A stretch of 64,000 bases of DNA. Origin: Clostridiales bacterium UBA4080. Its GTDB lineage: Bacteria > Bacillota > Clostridia > Lachnospirales > Vallitaleaceae. Position 1 is the first letter of the stretch. Each line of letters starts with the position of its first letter. Where the stretch lies: assembly GCA_002381865.1 (NCBI GenBank), contig DFYO01000058.1, positions 46,326-110,325 on the forward strand. The letters run 5' to 3'. Below, in pieces: positions 18,599 through 27,450 of this stretch. Made by a program: the position numbers and the translations under genes. Under the pieces are notes generated by a model. That model was not told where the DNA came from and did not search any database. It saw only the letters and a program-made list of their open reading frames with translations.

Positions 18599-20683
18599 TT
18601 ATATTTTTTTACTAGAAAACCCTTTATAATTTAATTCAAGCTGGTGCTTAGTGTTTTCTGAAACAAAAACTCCTTTTTCTAAAAGCTCAAGTATGATTGC
18701 TTCGTTTATTAATAAACCTTCTTTCTCTAATACATTTTTCCAAATAGTCATTTTGCATCCATTCTTCCATTCACTGCACCCAAATGCTTTTGAATTCTCA
18801 ATAAGATTGCCTTTTTTGCAAACCGGACAGGTTCCAAGCACCTTAGCTGGCTTTCTTTTTGTCGAAGCCCTTTTATTGGATTTTTCCTCTGCAAAAACTT
18901 CATTACCCTTTGTGCTTTGAGTTGATTGCACCAGATAATCAACAAATCTAGATATACTTTCCATAAATCTAGTCATTTCTAGCTCTCCCTGGCTAATTTT
19001 GTTTAATGCTTTTTCCCATTTCCCCGTTGTTTCAGGAGATTTAAGCTCCTCAGGAATGATATTAATCAATGATATACCTTTTGGTGTCGGAAATAAAGCC
19101 TTGCCTTTTCTTATTATGTAATCAACCTGTATCAATCTTTCAATAATGCCAGCTCTAGTTGCAGGAGTTCCAAATCCCGACGCTTTTAACTGTTCCTTTA
19201 ATTCTTCATCCTCTACAAATCTGCCTGCATTTTCCATTGCACTTAAAAGAGTTCCCTCCGTAAAGGGTTTAGGAGGAGAGGTTTGTTTTTTTAAGAGCTC
19301 AATTTGCTCAATTAAACGAATGTCGCCTTTTTGTATTAGAGGTAATTCCTGTTCCTTATCATCTTTAGATGCAATATAAAGGCTTTTCCATCCTTTTTGT
19401 GTAATTATTTTCCCTTTAACAGCGAACCTTTCTTTTTCTGCTTCAAGAATAATTTCTGTTGTTTCAAATAAAAAATCATCATAAAAAACTGCAATAAATC
19501 TTTTTACAATAAGCTGATATATATTTAATTCTTCCCTTGATAATTTATCAAGTTTTGGTGTTACATCTGTAGGAATAATTGCATGGTGATCTGTAACCTT
19601 GGAATTATCAATTATTCTTTTAGTAAACTTTAAAGCGCCTTTATCTAAAACAGTTTTTATTGCCCTGCTGTAGGGCTCGACATTTATTTTATCCATTGTC
19701 TGCTTTACTTTACTTTTCATATCATCGCTTAAATACCTGCTATCTGTTCTTGGATAAGTAATCATCTTTCTTTTTTCATAAAGCGATTGAGCTATACTTA
19801 ATACCTCTTGGGCAGTATATCCGTAATTCTTATTTCCATCTCTTTGAAGCTCTGTTAAATCATACAGCAAAGGAGGCAGCTCTTTTTTATTAGATTTTGA
19901 TATTTTTTTTACAATTGCTTCCTTATTAAACACCTTTTTTTCAATTTCAATAGCATCTTTTTCTTCAAATATTTTAGTTTCAGAAGGTTTTTTATCAAAC
20001 CATGTTCCAGAAAAATCTCCAAAATTAGCTACTAGCTCATAATAATCCTTCGGAACAAAATCATCTATTTCCTTCTGTCTTTGTACAATTAATGCAAGTG
20101 TTGGTGTCTGTACTCTACCAATACTTAGCAAAACATTGTTTTGTGTAGTATAGGCTCTTGTAGCATTTATTCCCACAAGCCAATCTGCTTCCGAACGGCA
20201 TTTGGCACTATAATACAAATTATCATAGTTGCTTCCATCCTTTAGCTTTTCAAATCCCTCTGTAATTGCTTTATCTGTCATACTAGATATCCATAGTCTT
20301 TTAAAAGGCTTCTTACAATTAAAATAATTATATATATATCTAAAAATCAGCTCTCCTTCACGCCCGCTATCTGTTGCACAAATTAATGCAGCAACATCCT
20401 TTCTGTTTACAAGTTCCTTTATTATTTTTAACTGCTTGAAGGTTTTACTATAGGGCTTTGTTGTTATTTGTTTTGGAACAATAGGCAAGTCTTTGTAGTT
20501 CCATCTTTTATATTTTTTATCATAATCCTCTGGTTCACATAGAGTAATCAAATGACCAATTGCCCAAGTAATTACATAAGCCTCTCCTTCAATATAACCA
20601 TCGCCCTTTTTATTACAACCAAGCACTTTAGCTATGTCTCTTGCAACTGATGGTTTTTCGGCAATAATAAGCTCTTTAGTCAT
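18599..20683 (-). CDS. topB: DNA topoisomerase III
   Basis: 694 aa type IA topoisomerase. It has an N-terminal Toprim domain (ELIIAEKPSVARDIAKVLG), acidic GREGELIFRYIY (near 110), and the catalytic tyrosine in MITYPRTDSRYLS (near 311). A C-terminal zinc-ribbon remnant CPVCKKGNLI...FGCSEW..GC lies near 618-645. Such enzymes decatenate single-stranded or nicked DNA. It has GAGGAG before ATG, stands alone and is divergent from the LUD gene. Confidence 0.96.
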   Translation of the reverse strand: MTKELIIAEKPSVARDIAKVLGCNKKGDGYIEGEAYVITWAIGHLITLCEPEDYDKKYKRWNYKDLPIVPKQITTKPYSKTFKQLKIIKELVNRKDVAALICATDSGREGELIFRYIYNYFNCKKPFKRLWISSMTDKAITEGFEKLKDGSNYDNLYYSAKCRSEADWLVGINATRAYTTQNNVLLSIGRVQTPTLALIVQRQKEIDDFVPKDYYELVANFGDFSGTWFDKKPSETKIFEEKDAIEIEKKVFNKEAIVKKISKSNKKELPPLLYDLTELQRDGNKNYGYTAQEVLSIAQSLYEKRKMITYPRTDSRYLSDDMKSKVKQTMDKINVEPYSRAIKTVLDKGALKFTKRIIDNSKVTDHHAIIPTDVTPKLDKLSREELNIYQLIVKRFIAVFYDDFLFETTEIILEAEKERFAVKGKIITQKGWKSLYIASKDDKEQELPLIQKGDIRLIEQIELLKKQTSPPKPFTEGTLLSAMENAGRFVEDEELKEQLKASGFGTPATRAGIIERLIQVDYIIRKGKALFPTPKGISLINIIPEELKSPETTGKWEKALNKISQGELEMTRFMESISRFVDYLVQSTQSTKGNEVFAEEKSNKRASTKRKPAKVLGTCPVCKKGNLIENSKAFGCSEWKNGCKMTIWKNVLEKEGLLINEAIILELLEKGVFVSENTKHQLELNYKGFSSKKI

Positions 20684-20743
20684 TTTTTCTCCTCTTTTTA
20701 TAGCATAATCTTAATACTTCACACGAATTTCCTTAGGTTAAAT

Positions 20744-20752
20744 ATTATATCA
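20744..20752 (-). promoter_or_regulatory. Extended -10 promoter of topB
   Basis: Minus strand TGATATAAT within TTGTGATATAATA; no good -35 hexamer is seen. The same 13-mer precedes glyA and scfA. Confidence 0.55.
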
Positions 20753-20807
20753 CAAAAATCCTTGTTATGAGAAGCAAGATAGTATTCTTTTATAATTTTC
20801 TGGGTGT

Positions 20808-20836
20808 TTGACAAGCTAGCTAGTATGTTATATATT
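20808..20836 (+). promoter_or_regulatory. Promoter of the LUD-domain gene
   Basis: TTGACA (20808-20813), 17-bp spacer, TATATT (20831-20836), then AGGAG before ATG 20868. Confidence 0.75.
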
Positions 20837-20867
20837 ATTTAAAATACTAGAATTTAGGAGTGATATA

Positions 20868-21506
20868 ATGTCTGCTAAAAAAGAGTTTTATCAAAAGCAA
20901 GCTACTACAATTATTAACAATCTAGAAAAACGAAATATGAGCGGTTATTATTGCTCTACTTCGACTGAAGCTATTGCATTAGCTATTTCTATGATGGAGC
21001 AAGGTTCATCAATATCCTGGGGCGGTTCAATGACACTTTCAGATATGGGAATGCTTTCTGCTTTAGAAAAAGAACCTTATGTTCTTATAGACCGAAGAAC
21101 AGCTTCTTCCCCTGAAGCGGTTCGTGAAGTATATCTTAAGGCATTTAATGCTGATTACTATCTGACTAGCGCCAATGCAATAACTATTGATGGTGAGCTA
21201 ATTAATATAGACGGAACTGGTAACAGAGTTGCAGCATTAATATATGGACCCAAAAACGTTATCGTAGTTGCTGGAATGAACAAGGTTGTTACAGACCAGC
21301 AAAGTGGTATTGAACGAGTTAGGAATATTGCTTCTCCTCCTAATACAATTAGAATAGGTCATACACAAACGCCTTGTTACTCTACTGGCATCTGCCATGA
21401 CTGTAAAAGTCCGGAGTGTATTTGTTGTCAGATAGTTGTTACCAGATTTGGAAAAACTAAGGATAGAATAAAGGTAATTCTTGTAGGTGAAAGCTTAGGC
21501 TATTAA
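20868..21506 (+). CDS. LUD-domain protein (LutC/YkgG type)
   Basis: 212 aa. The fold is recognisable from CSTSTEAIALAISMM, WGGSMTLSDMG, ADYYLTSANAITIDGELINIDGTGNRVAALIYGPKNVIVVAGMNKVV and the C-terminal cysteine group CHDCKSPECICCQIVVTRF. LutC belongs to a lactate-oxidation complex, but the partner genes lutA and lutB are absent. Stand-alone LUD proteins of this size are common in Clostridia and uncharacterised. AGGAG lies eight bases from ATG, with its own promoter and terminator, so it is monocistronic. A redox role is possible but not shown. Confidence 0.85.
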   Translation: MSAKKEFYQKQATTIINNLEKRNMSGYYCSTSTEAIALAISMMEQGSSISWGGSMTLSDMGMLSALEKEPYVLIDRRTASSPEAVREVYLKAFNADYYLTSANAITIDGELINIDGTGNRVAALIYGPKNVIVVAGMNKVVTDQQSGIERVRNIASPPNTIRIGHTQTPCYSTGICHDCKSPECICCQIVVTRFGKTKDRIKVILVGESLGY

Positions 21507-21511
21507 TAGCC

Positions 21512-21586
21512 AAAAACAACGGTTAAAATTTTGTGACCTCAAAAGACAATCAGCCTTTTGACACACATATTTTTACCGTTGTTTTT
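21512..21586 (+). terminator. Terminator of the LUD gene
   Basis: AAAAACAACGGT pairs with ACCGTTGTTTTT across a long stem that also contains TCAAAAG/CTTTTGA, ending in five T. Confidence 0.85.
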
Positions 21587-21694
21587 ATATGCAGCTCTTT
21601 ATTAAAATCAAAATATTGTTTGCCAATTTTTTTATATTCATATAAACCAAATCATTCTTTACTTGAGCAAGCAAAAACACATTTATTTTAATAA

Positions 21695-21883
21695 TTACTT
21701 GTCAAAATTTTCGTAGCCTAATCTGTTTTCTTTACAAAACTCAATGTACTGGTTTTTATAAATCTCCCATGCCATTTTAAGTCTTCCTTCAGAAGCCGCC
21801 TGTGGAATAATATTTCTATGTTCACAGAACTTTCTAAAGCTATAATTAAATTCATCTTTTTTTGTTTCCTTGTCCTGTAGCAT
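21695..21883 (-). CDS. Small protein of unknown function (62 aa)
   Basis: 62 aa, charged and soluble, with aromatic residues spread along it (FNYSFRKFCEHRNI, MAWEIYKNQYIEFC). AGGAGG lies seven bases before ATG, which is strong support for translation. It sits 49 bases downstream of the diguanylate cyclase on the same strand... in transcription order it precedes nothing else, and is convergent with the LUD gene. Read on the minus strand its start is at 21883, so it lies just after the cyclase stop at 21933 and may be co-transcribed. No family recognised. Confidence 0.7.
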   Translation of the reverse strand: MLQDKETKKDEFNYSFRKFCEHRNIIPQAASEGRLKMAWEIYKNQYIEFCKENRLGYENFDK

Positions 21884-21932
21884 AATTAACCTCCTGTATT
21901 ATTAAAAATATATTTATTATATATTGATTTTT

Positions 21933-23753
21933 TTAGCCTTGCTCTTCTATTATTACTAAGGAATTTCTTCCTCTTTCCTTTGCTTGATACATAGCTTGAT
22001 CAGCCATTTTTATGAATTCATCAATAACCATTTCTCTACTAGGAATGGTATAGGCAATTCCAACACTTACAGTTATCTTTTTGAAGGGTGACGTCCTGTG
22101 TTCTATATTAAGTAATTCAATATTTTTTCGAATGTTTTCAGCAAAAAACACTACTTTATCAAGCTCCATATCCTCTAAAATAATAATAAACTCCTCACCC
22201 CCATATCGTGCTGATAAATCAGAAGTTCTTCTTGTGTGTTCCTTTAATAGCTTTCCAATTTCCTTTAAGCAATCATCTCCTGCAAGATGCCCATAGCTAT
22301 CATTATAATTTTTAAACCAATCAATGTCCAGCATAATTAATGCAAGTGGTCTAATATTCCTAAGAGATGTATTCCATACATTTCTTATCCTTTCATCAAA
22401 GCTTCTTCTATTAGCAATTCCAGTTAATCCATCTAAAAATGATAACCTTTCAAGCTCTTTGTTTCTTTCTTCTAATGCTATAGTTCTATTTTTGACCTCG
22501 CCTTCCAAATTTACTACTAAATTTGTAAGCCTCTTAGCCATTTTGTTAAAGGATTTTTTTAATTCGCCTAGCTCGTCATTTCTATTTCCCTCATCTAATA
22601 CAATAAGCTCTCCATCTGTAAGTTTTTTTGCTGCTTCATTAATTTCCAAAATCGGCTTAGTTACCCTGTTAGCAGTTATATAGACTAGACTTGTACATGC
22701 AAGCATCGACAGCAATACAGCAACAACAGTACTTCCAACTGCCTCTCTCATCTCAGAAAGATAATCATTTTCAGATAGTATTACATGTATATTCCAACTT
22801 AATCCTTCTATATTAACTTTTTCATTGGTTGTAAAATAGCTATCTCCATTGACTTTAAAAGCTTCAAAGGTATTTTCCTCAACCTTTAGAGCTGGTTCGA
22901 TTAACTCTCTCCCTTTTTTGGATTGATAATATTGTTCTTTAATATTATCCGACCAGTAAAAAACCTCATCGGCTGAAGATGTAATAATTGTACCTTCCTC
23001 ATCAGTAATAAATACATATCCGTTTTCATTAATCGGGAGACTGTTTAATGATTTTCCCAGCCATGTCAAAAGATAATCAACTCCAAATACTCCGATTAAT
23101 TCTCCTTCTTCATCATAAACTGGCAAGCTAACTGTTATTACAGGCTCTTTATATATAAAGTGACTGTAAATATTGCTTATACTTTCACTCTTTGTCTGCT
23201 TTGCTTTTTGATACCATGGTCTTTTCGTGGGGTCAAAGTTATTATAAACCTCTACTACCTCTATTCCTTCTCCAAGCTCTGCTGTTTTATAATACCAAGA
23301 ATCACCATCTGTCCTTATATCATTTCTTGCTGCCTGATACTCACCTGTCTTAGTTTTTCTTGCTCCATAAAAGGAGCCATTTTCCATTCCAAAATAAATC
23401 ATTGTTGCATTATCAATATTTTTAAGCTGTGATATAAAGTATCTTTCTCTTTCAACATCAGAGTCAATTTTTAGCAAACCTGCTTTAAATGAGTCGCTAT
23501 TACGCTTATTCGCTCGTTTTGCCTGATTAACATTATTTATAATTTGTTGTCTTACCTGGATTTGCATTTGTTCCTGGAGTTCTCGCAGAATTGAATCGGA
23601 TACATTATTACTCCCTCTGAGTAAAATATAGCCAATAATTAGAATAGAAAAAAAGAGCAATAAAATAAACTGAATAAAGCAAGACCTTCTAATGGATTCA
23701 TTCCCTATTAATTTTTTTATCCAGCTCGAAATCCTTTGTTTGTTGTTATTCAT
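21933..23753 (-). CDS. Membrane diguanylate cyclase (Cache-HAMP-GGDEF)
   Basis: 606 aa. Membrane segment 1 (about 25-45), an extracellular Cache-type sensor (about 50-335, with WYYKTAELGEGIEVVEVYNNFDPTKRPWYQKA), membrane segment 2 (about 338-358), HAMP (about 360-412), a short coiled coil and a GGDEF domain (about 440-606). The active-site loop is YGGEEF (near 518), competent for c-di-GMP synthesis. RTSD five residues before it is a proper RxxD inhibitory I-site, so product feedback is expected. AAAGGAG precedes ATG. The ligand of the Cache domain is unknown. Confidence 0.93.
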   Translation of the reverse strand: MNNNKQRISSWIKKLIGNESIRRSCFIQFILLLFFSILIIGYILLRGSNNVSDSILRELQEQMQIQVRQQIINNVNQAKRANKRNSDSFKAGLLKIDSDVERERYFISQLKNIDNATMIYFGMENGSFYGARKTKTGEYQAARNDIRTDGDSWYYKTAELGEGIEVVEVYNNFDPTKRPWYQKAKQTKSESISNIYSHFIYKEPVITVSLPVYDEEGELIGVFGVDYLLTWLGKSLNSLPINENGYVFITDEEGTIITSSADEVFYWSDNIKEQYYQSKKGRELIEPALKVEENTFEAFKVNGDSYFTTNEKVNIEGLSWNIHVILSENDYLSEMREAVGSTVVAVLLSMLACTSLVYITANRVTKPILEINEAAKKLTDGELIVLDEGNRNDELGELKKSFNKMAKRLTNLVVNLEGEVKNRTIALEERNKELERLSFLDGLTGIANRRSFDERIRNVWNTSLRNIRPLALIMLDIDWFKNYNDSYGHLAGDDCLKEIGKLLKEHTRRTSDLSARYGGEEFIIILEDMELDKVVFFAENIRKNIELLNIEHRTSPFKKITVSVGIAYTIPSREMVIDEFIKMADQAMYQAKERGRNSLVIIEEQG

Positions 23754-23877
23754 CCTGTTTCTCCTTTATCCAATTAACTAAATGTAAAGGAAAATCTTAA
23801 TTTTGCATCCCTTAGAAAAATATAAAGCAGATAACTGAAGCTATAACAAAAACATCGCTTTTCAATCTCTTTTAACA

Positions 23878-23886
23878 ATTATATCA
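23878..23886 (-). promoter_or_regulatory. Extended -10 of the diguanylate cyclase gene
   Basis: Minus strand TGATATAAT with no clear -35. The rest of the 337-bp gap to glyA holds only the glyA terminator. Confidence 0.45.
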
Positions 23887-24003
23887 TATCGCTTAGGGTA
23901 TTACTATTATCAGATAATAATTTCTTTGAATTTATGTTTAATAATACACCTGAATTCATCCCTAACAATATCATCTAAATTATTTGCAAGTTGAATTTAA
24001 TAT

Positions 24004-24067
24004 AAAAAAGCACCCTATTGATAGAATCCCTTGTTGACAAGAAATGTATTATCTGAGAGTGCTTTTA
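24004..24067 (-). terminator. Terminator of glyA
   Basis: Minus strand AAAAGCACTCT pairs with AGGGTGCTTTT, followed by more T residues, with a long loop. Confidence 0.85.
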
Positions 24068-24089
24068 TTTTTTTAATAGTATTAATAAA

Positions 24090-25322
24090 TTAATATAAAG
24101 GGTATTTCTCAACTAATGCTTTTACTTTGTTTGCTGCAATTTCCTTGTTTTTCTCAAAATCTGAAATAGCAAGATATATTATTTCAGCAATTTCCTTCAT
24201 ATCTTCTTCCTTCATTCCTCTAGTAGTTACTGCTGGAGTCCCTAATCTGATTCCACTTGTAACAAAAGGACTTTGAGGATCAAAAGGTATTGTGTTTTTG
24301 TTGCAGGTAACTCCAACCTCATCTAATAATTTTTCTGCCGCTTTACCTGTAATATCCATGCTTTGAAGGTCTACCAGCAACAAATGATTATCAGTTCCTC
24401 CACTTACCAGATTAAAGCCTTTATCAGTCAATGCACTTGCTAATGCTTGAGCATTTTTTACTACCTGTTTTTGATATTCTTTAAATTCATCTGTCATTAC
24501 TTCACCAAAATTAACTGCTTTTGCTGCAATTACATGCATCAAAGGTCCTCCCTGAATTCCTGGAAAAATAGCTTTATCAATCGCTGCTGCATATTCAGCC
24601 TTACACAAAATCATTCCGCCTCTAGGACCGCGTAGTGTTTTATGAGTAGTAGTAGTAACAAAATCCGCATATGGTACAGGATTTGGATGAAGTCCAGCTG
24701 CAACCAAGCCTGCAATATGAGCCATATCTACCATTAATAAGGCTCCTACCTCATCAGCAATTTCTCTAAATTTAGCAAAATCTATTATTCTTGAATAAGC
24801 GCTTGCACCTGCAATAATAAGCTTAGGCTTGTTTTCTCTTGCCAATTTAGCTACTTCTTCATAATCAATATAACCTTCAGTATTAACACCATAAGGAACA
24901 ATATTAAAATAGCTTCCTGACATATTTACAGGGCTTCCGTGAGTAAGATGTCCTCCATGGGATAAGTTCATTCCAAGAATTGTATCGCCTGGTTTTAAAA
25001 ATGCAAAATACACAGCAAAATTCGCTTGTGAGCCCGAGTGTGGCTGAACATTTGCATGATCTGCTTTAAAAATTGCTTTTGCTCTGTCTCTGGCAAGGTT
25101 TTCAACCACATCAACAAATTCACAGCCACCATAGTATCTTTTTGCTGGATACCCTTCGGCATACTTATTCGTCAAGTGACTTCCCATAGCAGCCATAACT
25201 GCTTCAGAAACAAAATTTTCAGATGCAATTAATTCAATATTGTTTTTTTGTCTTCCAAGTTCTGTCTCCATTGCTTTAGCAACTTCAAGATCAACCTTTT
25301 TAACTTCATCGATACAATACAT
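24090..25322 (-). CDS. glyA: Serine hydroxymethyltransferase
   Basis: 410 aa PLP enzyme interconverting serine and glycine with formation of 5,10-methylene-THF. Landmarks: [16 protein letters not shown] (28-43), [66 protein letters not shown] and the PLP lysine in [15 protein letters not shown] (near 230). GGAGG precedes ATG, and the gene has its own promoter and terminator. Methylene-THF from this enzyme is the substrate of the MTHFR domain encoded at 16.7-18.5 kb and yields the formyl donor for purine synthesis. Confidence 0.97.
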   Translation of the reverse strand: MYCIDEVKKVDLEVAKAMETELGRQKNNIELIASENFVSEAVMAAMGSHLTNKYAEGYPAKRYYGGCEFVDVVENLARDRAKAIFKADHANVQPHSGSQANFAVYFAFLKPGDTILGMNLSHGGHLTHGSPVNMSGSYFNIVPYGVNTEGYIDYEEVAKLARENKPKLIIAGASAYSRIIDFAKFREIADEVGALLMVDMAHIAGLVAAGLHPNPVPYADFVTTTTHKTLRGPRGGMILCKAEYAAAIDKAIFPGIQGGPLMHVIAAKAVNFGEVMTDEFKEYQKQVVKNAQALASALTDKGFNLVSGGTDNHLLLVDLQSMDITGKAAEKLLDEVGVTCNKNTIPFDPQSPFVTSGIRLGTPAVTTRGMKEEDMKEIAEIIYLAISDFEKNKEIAANKVKALVEKYPLY

Positions 25323-25391
25323 TTTAAATCCTCCATTTCAGCGTTCATTTGAATATGCATAAATAATAATTATAATTGTCATGCTAGCAGT

Positions 25392-25420
25392 ATTATATCA
25401 CAAGCTTTTGCTATTGTCTT
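25392..25420 (-). promoter_or_regulatory. Promoter of glyA
   Basis: AAGACA (25415-25420), 17-bp spacer and extended TGATATAAT (-10 at 25392-25397) on the minus strand. From 25421 to 25610 I see nothing further. Confidence 0.7.
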
Positions 25421-25613
25421 GTTTTTTTAGGGCTCTAGATTTATATAAGTAACCGATAATATTATTGGAGATCCAATTTTTTAACACTGATTAATTGTTT
25501 TTTATCTAGATATAAACATAATAAATATTCTGCTGGCAGATTATTCTATGCTATTTTTCTATATTTTCTGTGTATTGTTCTGAATTTTTTTGCATAATAG
25601 CTAATTTGATATA

Positions 25614-25641
25614 TTTACTTTAACGCTTAATATGATATAAT
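25614..25641 (+). promoter_or_regulatory. Promoter of the TPR gene
   Basis: TTTACT (25614-25619), 16-bp spacer and an extended -10 TGATATAAT (hexamer 25636-25641). Confidence 0.6.
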
Positions 25642-25697
25642 GATAACTGGTTATTAAGTGTCAAAAAAATATATAATATTATTTTAGGAGGTTTATA

Positions 25698-26849
25698 ATG
25701 GATATACAAATGGGACCAGTAGCTATCATAGCAGTGTGTATTACTATAGTTGTAATTATGCTGACATTCAAAAACGAGATTAAACGACTAATGAGGGCAA
25801 GGGCTATTAAGAATTCTACACCTTCGGAAACTTTGGTTAATGATAAAATCACTTATTCTCCTGATGACAATCTAATACTTTCGTCATCATTTGATGATGC
25901 TTATTTGCAAATAGAAGACTGCGAAAAACAAAAATGGTTAATCGCTTTTAATAAACAGGATTATGATTTAGCTTACGCTGAACTCGAAAAATACATAGCA
26001 ACTCTTGAGGGGCCTACTGATGTCCTAAAAAATAAGTGTATTTTAGCCTTTGTAAATTCTATGACAGATTTTGATCATGCAGTAGAATTATTCATTGAAT
26101 TGATGGATCAATTTCCTTCTGACGAAAATGTATATATTTGGTTTTCAAAAATATACTCCTGGAATAAGCTGTATCTTCAAGCAATAACCATTATTGATGC
26201 TGGCTTAGAAGTACTTACTAAAAATCCTAACCTCATTTTATTAAAGGCTGAATACTTAGGCAAAACAGGAAGCTATCAGGATGGTATTGAATGTATCTTA
26301 AGTTCAATTGATAAGAAAGCTTATTCATCAGACACATATTCTCTTCTTGCTAAGCTTTACAAAAAACTCGGAGATTCTGATGAACAAATACAAACTCTTA
26401 TTAAAGGTTATCAAATGAACCGACTTGATGATGCTCACTTACTTGAATTTGCACGAGAACTCGAGCTGTCAGGTAAACTTCGTGAAAGCTTATACATACT
26501 TAAACATCTTGAGAAAAAAAATCCAAAAGACCCAACTACGCTTTGCTATATAGGCAATGCTTACTTTAAACTTGGTTTAAATGACTTAGCCTTAAATGCA
26601 TATACTGAGGCTGATAAGGTAAGTGGCGGTAACCAGGAATGGATAAAAGCAAATATAGGTAATTTGTATCAAAATATAGGTTTTTATTCAACTTCAACAG
26701 AGTATCTAAAAAAAGCTGTAAAAATTTCTGCTGAATACGAATATGCCTTAGAAAGACTTACTCAGGCAGTTGAAGCTAAAAACAAAGATGTTAATCTTCA
26801 CAAGGAAATATTAAGAGATGCACAGCAATTCTTTATCCAGAGACTTTAA
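25698..26849 (+). CDS. Membrane-anchored TPR-repeat protein
   Basis: 383 aa. One N-terminal membrane segment (about 7-25) is followed by a basic stretch (KNEIKRLMRARAIK), a linker, and a cytoplasmic array of TPR-like helical pairs from about 75 to 370; the clearest repeats are around DPTTLCYIGNAYFKLGLNDLALNAYTEAD and QEWIKANIGNLYQNIGFYSTSTEYLKKAV. Such proteins act as protein-interaction platforms, so no enzyme function is expected. AGGAGG precedes ATG. It is monocistronic with promoter and terminator, and partner proteins are unknown. Confidence 0.85.
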   Translation: MDIQMGPVAIIAVCITIVVIMLTFKNEIKRLMRARAIKNSTPSETLVNDKITYSPDDNLILSSSFDDAYLQIEDCEKQKWLIAFNKQDYDLAYAELEKYIATLEGPTDVLKNKCILAFVNSMTDFDHAVELFIELMDQFPSDENVYIWFSKIYSWNKLYLQAITIIDAGLEVLTKNPNLILLKAEYLGKTGSYQDGIECILSSIDKKAYSSDTYSLLAKLYKKLGDSDEQIQTLIKGYQMNRLDDAHLLEFARELELSGKLRESLYILKHLEKKNPKDPTTLCYIGNAYFKLGLNDLALNAYTEADKVSGGNQEWIKANIGNLYQNIGFYSTSTEYLKKAVKISAEYEYALERLTQAVEAKNKDVNLHKEILRDAQQFFIQRL

Positions 26850-26867
26850 TTAGCTGTTAATAGAATT

Positions 26868-26902
26868 AAAAAACAACGGACATAATGTCCGTTGTTTTTT
26901 TT
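26868..26902. terminator. Bidirectional terminator
   Basis: AAAAAACAACGGACAT and ATGTCCGTTGTTTTTT form a perfect stem around one A. It stops the TPR gene (+) and the RseC-like gene (-). Confidence 0.9.
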
Positions 26903-26925
26903 GTACATAATCAAAAAATTTCTTA

Positions 26926-27378
26926 TTACTGGTGCATTGGATGAGGATGATGCTCCTCTTCATATACTGGTGCCTCAGTTATTTCTTCAGCTACAGGTCT
27001 GTATTTTTTTTCGTTTTTGAACTTTGATTCATTGATTTTTATTCCCAGATAACATAGCGCTGTAAATACTATTCCTGTAACAAGTGCTACAACCTCGTTT
27101 TGATTAGATAAAATATAGCCAATTGTCACTCCTGCCAATAATCCTGCCAGCGGAATAATATATATAATTAAAACTGCTGACAAGAAGCTGCTTTGATCAA
27201 GTGTGATATGAACCCAATCACCTTCCTTAGCTTCACATTTGTTTTCAGCTTCAATAATCATATCCATTGCGTCTGCCCCAGCTACACATGCTCTGCAGTG
27301 AGCGCATGCTTCTTTTCTTTCTAGCCGCACTACTACCAAATCATCCTTAACCTCTTTAACTTTTCCAATTTCTGCCAT
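26926..27378 (-). CDS. RseC/MucC-family membrane protein
   Basis: 150 aa. An N-terminal region with KEACAHCRACVAGADAMDM carries three cysteines in the CxxCxxC arrangement seen in SoxR-reducing/RseC-like proteins. Two membrane helices follow (about 66-86 and 90-108), then a charged tail ending in a histidine-rich EEHHPHPMHQ. In Clostridia such proteins often accompany Rnf or SoxR-type redox systems, but no Rnf gene is present here. GGAG lies upstream of ATG. The exact role is unknown. Confidence 0.8.
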   Translation of the reverse strand: MAEIGKVKEVKDDLVVVRLERKEACAHCRACVAGADAMDMIIEAENKCEAKEGDWVHITLDQSSFLSAVLIIYIIPLAGLLAGVTIGYILSNQNEVVALVTGIVFTALCYLGIKINESKFKNEKKYRPVAEEITEAPVYEEEHHPHPMHQ

Positions 27379-27450
27379 AACTCATTTCTCCTTCCTATTT
27401 TTTATTTAAGAAAGCGCTACATTGAACATTGAGCTATCTATCCTGTCCCC

